The notes under the pieces are model-generated. The model was not told the DNA's origin and searched no databases. It worked only from the letters and a program-made list of their open reading frames with translations. Positions 4,690-5,395 of a stretch of DNA of 5,395 nucleotides are shown piece by piece. The DNA is from Ardenticatenia bacterium (GTDB lineage: Bacteria > Chloroflexota > Anaerolineae > Promineifilales > Promineifilaceae). How positions within the stretch are numbered: position 1 is the stretch's first letter; every line of letters begins with the position of its first letter. The DNA lies in contig JAACJX010000211.1 in assembly GCA_014237545.1 (NCBI GenBank), forward strand, positions 1,275 to 6,669, in the 5' to 3' direction. A program made the translations under genes and the position numbers.

Positions 4690-5395
4690 ATGATCGCCTT
4701 GCCCCTGCAAACCGTGATTTTCGTGTCGCTACTGGTACTGGGTGGTGTGGGATTGGTCGCCGTGGCTATCGACCGGCAGCGTTTCCGCGAACCCCTGTTG
4801 GTTCGGGTCGGGATTCAGCCGGAGCTGTTGGGCCAACAGTTCGATTCGGCCCCCTTTGGGCTGTTGGTGCTCGATCCCGGGTTGCAGGTGCGCTATGCCA
4901 ACGATAATGCCCGCCGCCTGCTGTCACTTGATTCTTCCCTGATAACGAATGACGAAAGCCCCTGGAGCATCGAACTGCAACAGGACTTGAGGAACGTCCA
5001 GACCTCCGACCGGAGCCGGCCCCTCTACCGTGTCCTCACCCTGCCGACCGGCCAATCGATAAGCTGGTGGATTTGCCCGTTGCCCCGCCTGACCCTGCTT
5101 TTCGTCACCGACCTGAGCCGGGAGCGCCGTTTACAGCAGGCATCGCAAGCGTTTTTGAGCACCCTGTCCCATGAACTGCGCACGCCCCTGACGGCCGTCC
5201 TGGCCCATCTGGATATTGTGCAAATGCGGGAAGTGGATGAAGCCACGCGCCAAAGCTCGCTGACCATCATCCATCAGGAACTCAGGCGGCTGGCCCGACT
5301 GGTGCAGGACATGTTGCAACTGGGGCGGCTGGAGATGAGCGAGAGGGTCGAAAAACGGCCGTTGGACCTCTTCCTCGTCGCCGAAGCGGCCGTGG
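4690..5395 (+). CDS. PhoR-like sensor histidine kinase, N-terminal part (partial at window end)
   Basis: A membrane-bound sensor kinase that autophosphorylates on histidine and passes the phosphate to a response regulator. Of 235 residues visible, 8-27 form one transmembrane segment with no periplasmic sensor loop. Residues 52-145 look like a PAS-type domain (SAPFGLLVLDPGLQVRYAN, then a strand ending LLFVTDLSRERRL). Residues 150-215 are the HisKA dimerisation domain, with phospho-acceptor His161 in FLSTLSHELRTPLT, followed by the second helix (LRRLARLVQDMLQLGRLE). The ATP-binding domain is beyond the window. This PAS-HisKA order with a short membrane anchor is typical of PhoR-like kinases. 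The ATG at 4690 is chosen because an in-frame stop lies at 4678; a TTG immediately precedes it and no Shine-Dalgarno is seen. Its likely partner regulator ends at 57. GC content is clearly higher than in the AT-rich parts of the cassette. Confidence 0.9.
   Translation, partial: MIALPLQTVIFVSLLVLGGVGLVAVAIDRQRFREPLLVRVGIQPELLGQQFDSAPFGLLVLDPGLQVRYANDNARRLLSLDSSLITNDESPWSIELQQDLRNVQTSDRSRPLYRVLTLPTGQSISWWICPLPRLTLLFVTDLSRERRLQQASQAFLSTLSHELRTPLTAVLAHLDIVQMREVDEATRQSSLTIIHQELRRLARLVQDMLQLGRLEMSERVEKRPLDLFLVAEAAV
4691..4696. repeat. TGATCG, right-edge copy of the 6-bp repeat bracketing the cassette
   Basis: This is identical to 55-60 and lies inside the kinase start codon region. It marks the possible right junction of the block separating regulator from kinase. 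Because the match is only six bases, this is suggestive rather than proof of insertion. Confidence 0.35.

Noticed and set aside
55..4696. Possible transposon ends
   Set aside because: No inverted terminal repeats were visible next to the TGATCG copies and there is no transposase or integrase, so no mobile element was called despite the possible 6-bp duplication.

Overview
The window looks like a bacterial chromosome segment, most plausibly Chloroflexota (Anaerolineae-like). That guess rests on family resemblance only: a streptogrisin-type secreted protease, a small lipoprotein of a type I associate with such genomes, and a PhoR-like kinase of moderately high GC. No marker gene fixes the taxonomy.

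Layout. The first 57 bases are the 3' end of an OmpR/PhoB-family response regulator on the + strand. The last ~700 bases (4690-5395, cut by the window end) are the N-terminal part of a PhoR-like histidine kinase, also on the + strand. A regulator and its kinase normally sit back to back. Here about 4.6 kb separates them, and everything in between is coded on the opposite strand: five consecutive genes, all for exported or membrane proteins. In transcription order they are a 349-aa secreted protein with a four-cysteine C-terminal region (4422-3373), a small polytopic membrane protein (3240-2701), a 265-aa membrane-anchored protein (2676-1879), a trypsin-like (S1, streptogrisin/alpha-lytic type) protease with signal peptide and pro-region (1781-633), and a 144-aa lipoprotein (549-115). 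The cassette ends in a vestige: the Shine-Dalgarno, start codon and first few codons of a second copy of the membrane-protein gene (82-64), which then runs straight into the response regulator.

Non-coding structure. Three of the four gaps inside the cassette hold clear inverted repeats (564-614, 1817-1844, 3281-3318). Between the divergent 349-aa gene and the kinase lies a run of five heptamers spaced exactly 11 bp (4588-4638), the layout of a PhoB/OmpR-family operator, followed by a candidate promoter that would give an almost leaderless kinase mRNA.

Interpretation. The protease is the only cassette member with a recognisable activity. The others could anchor it, control it, or be its substrates, but the sequence proves none of this. 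The direct repeat 64-108 / 3222-3266, the shared TGATCG at both edges and the composition contrast suggest that the cassette is a decayed tandem module inserted between the two halves of a two-component operon.
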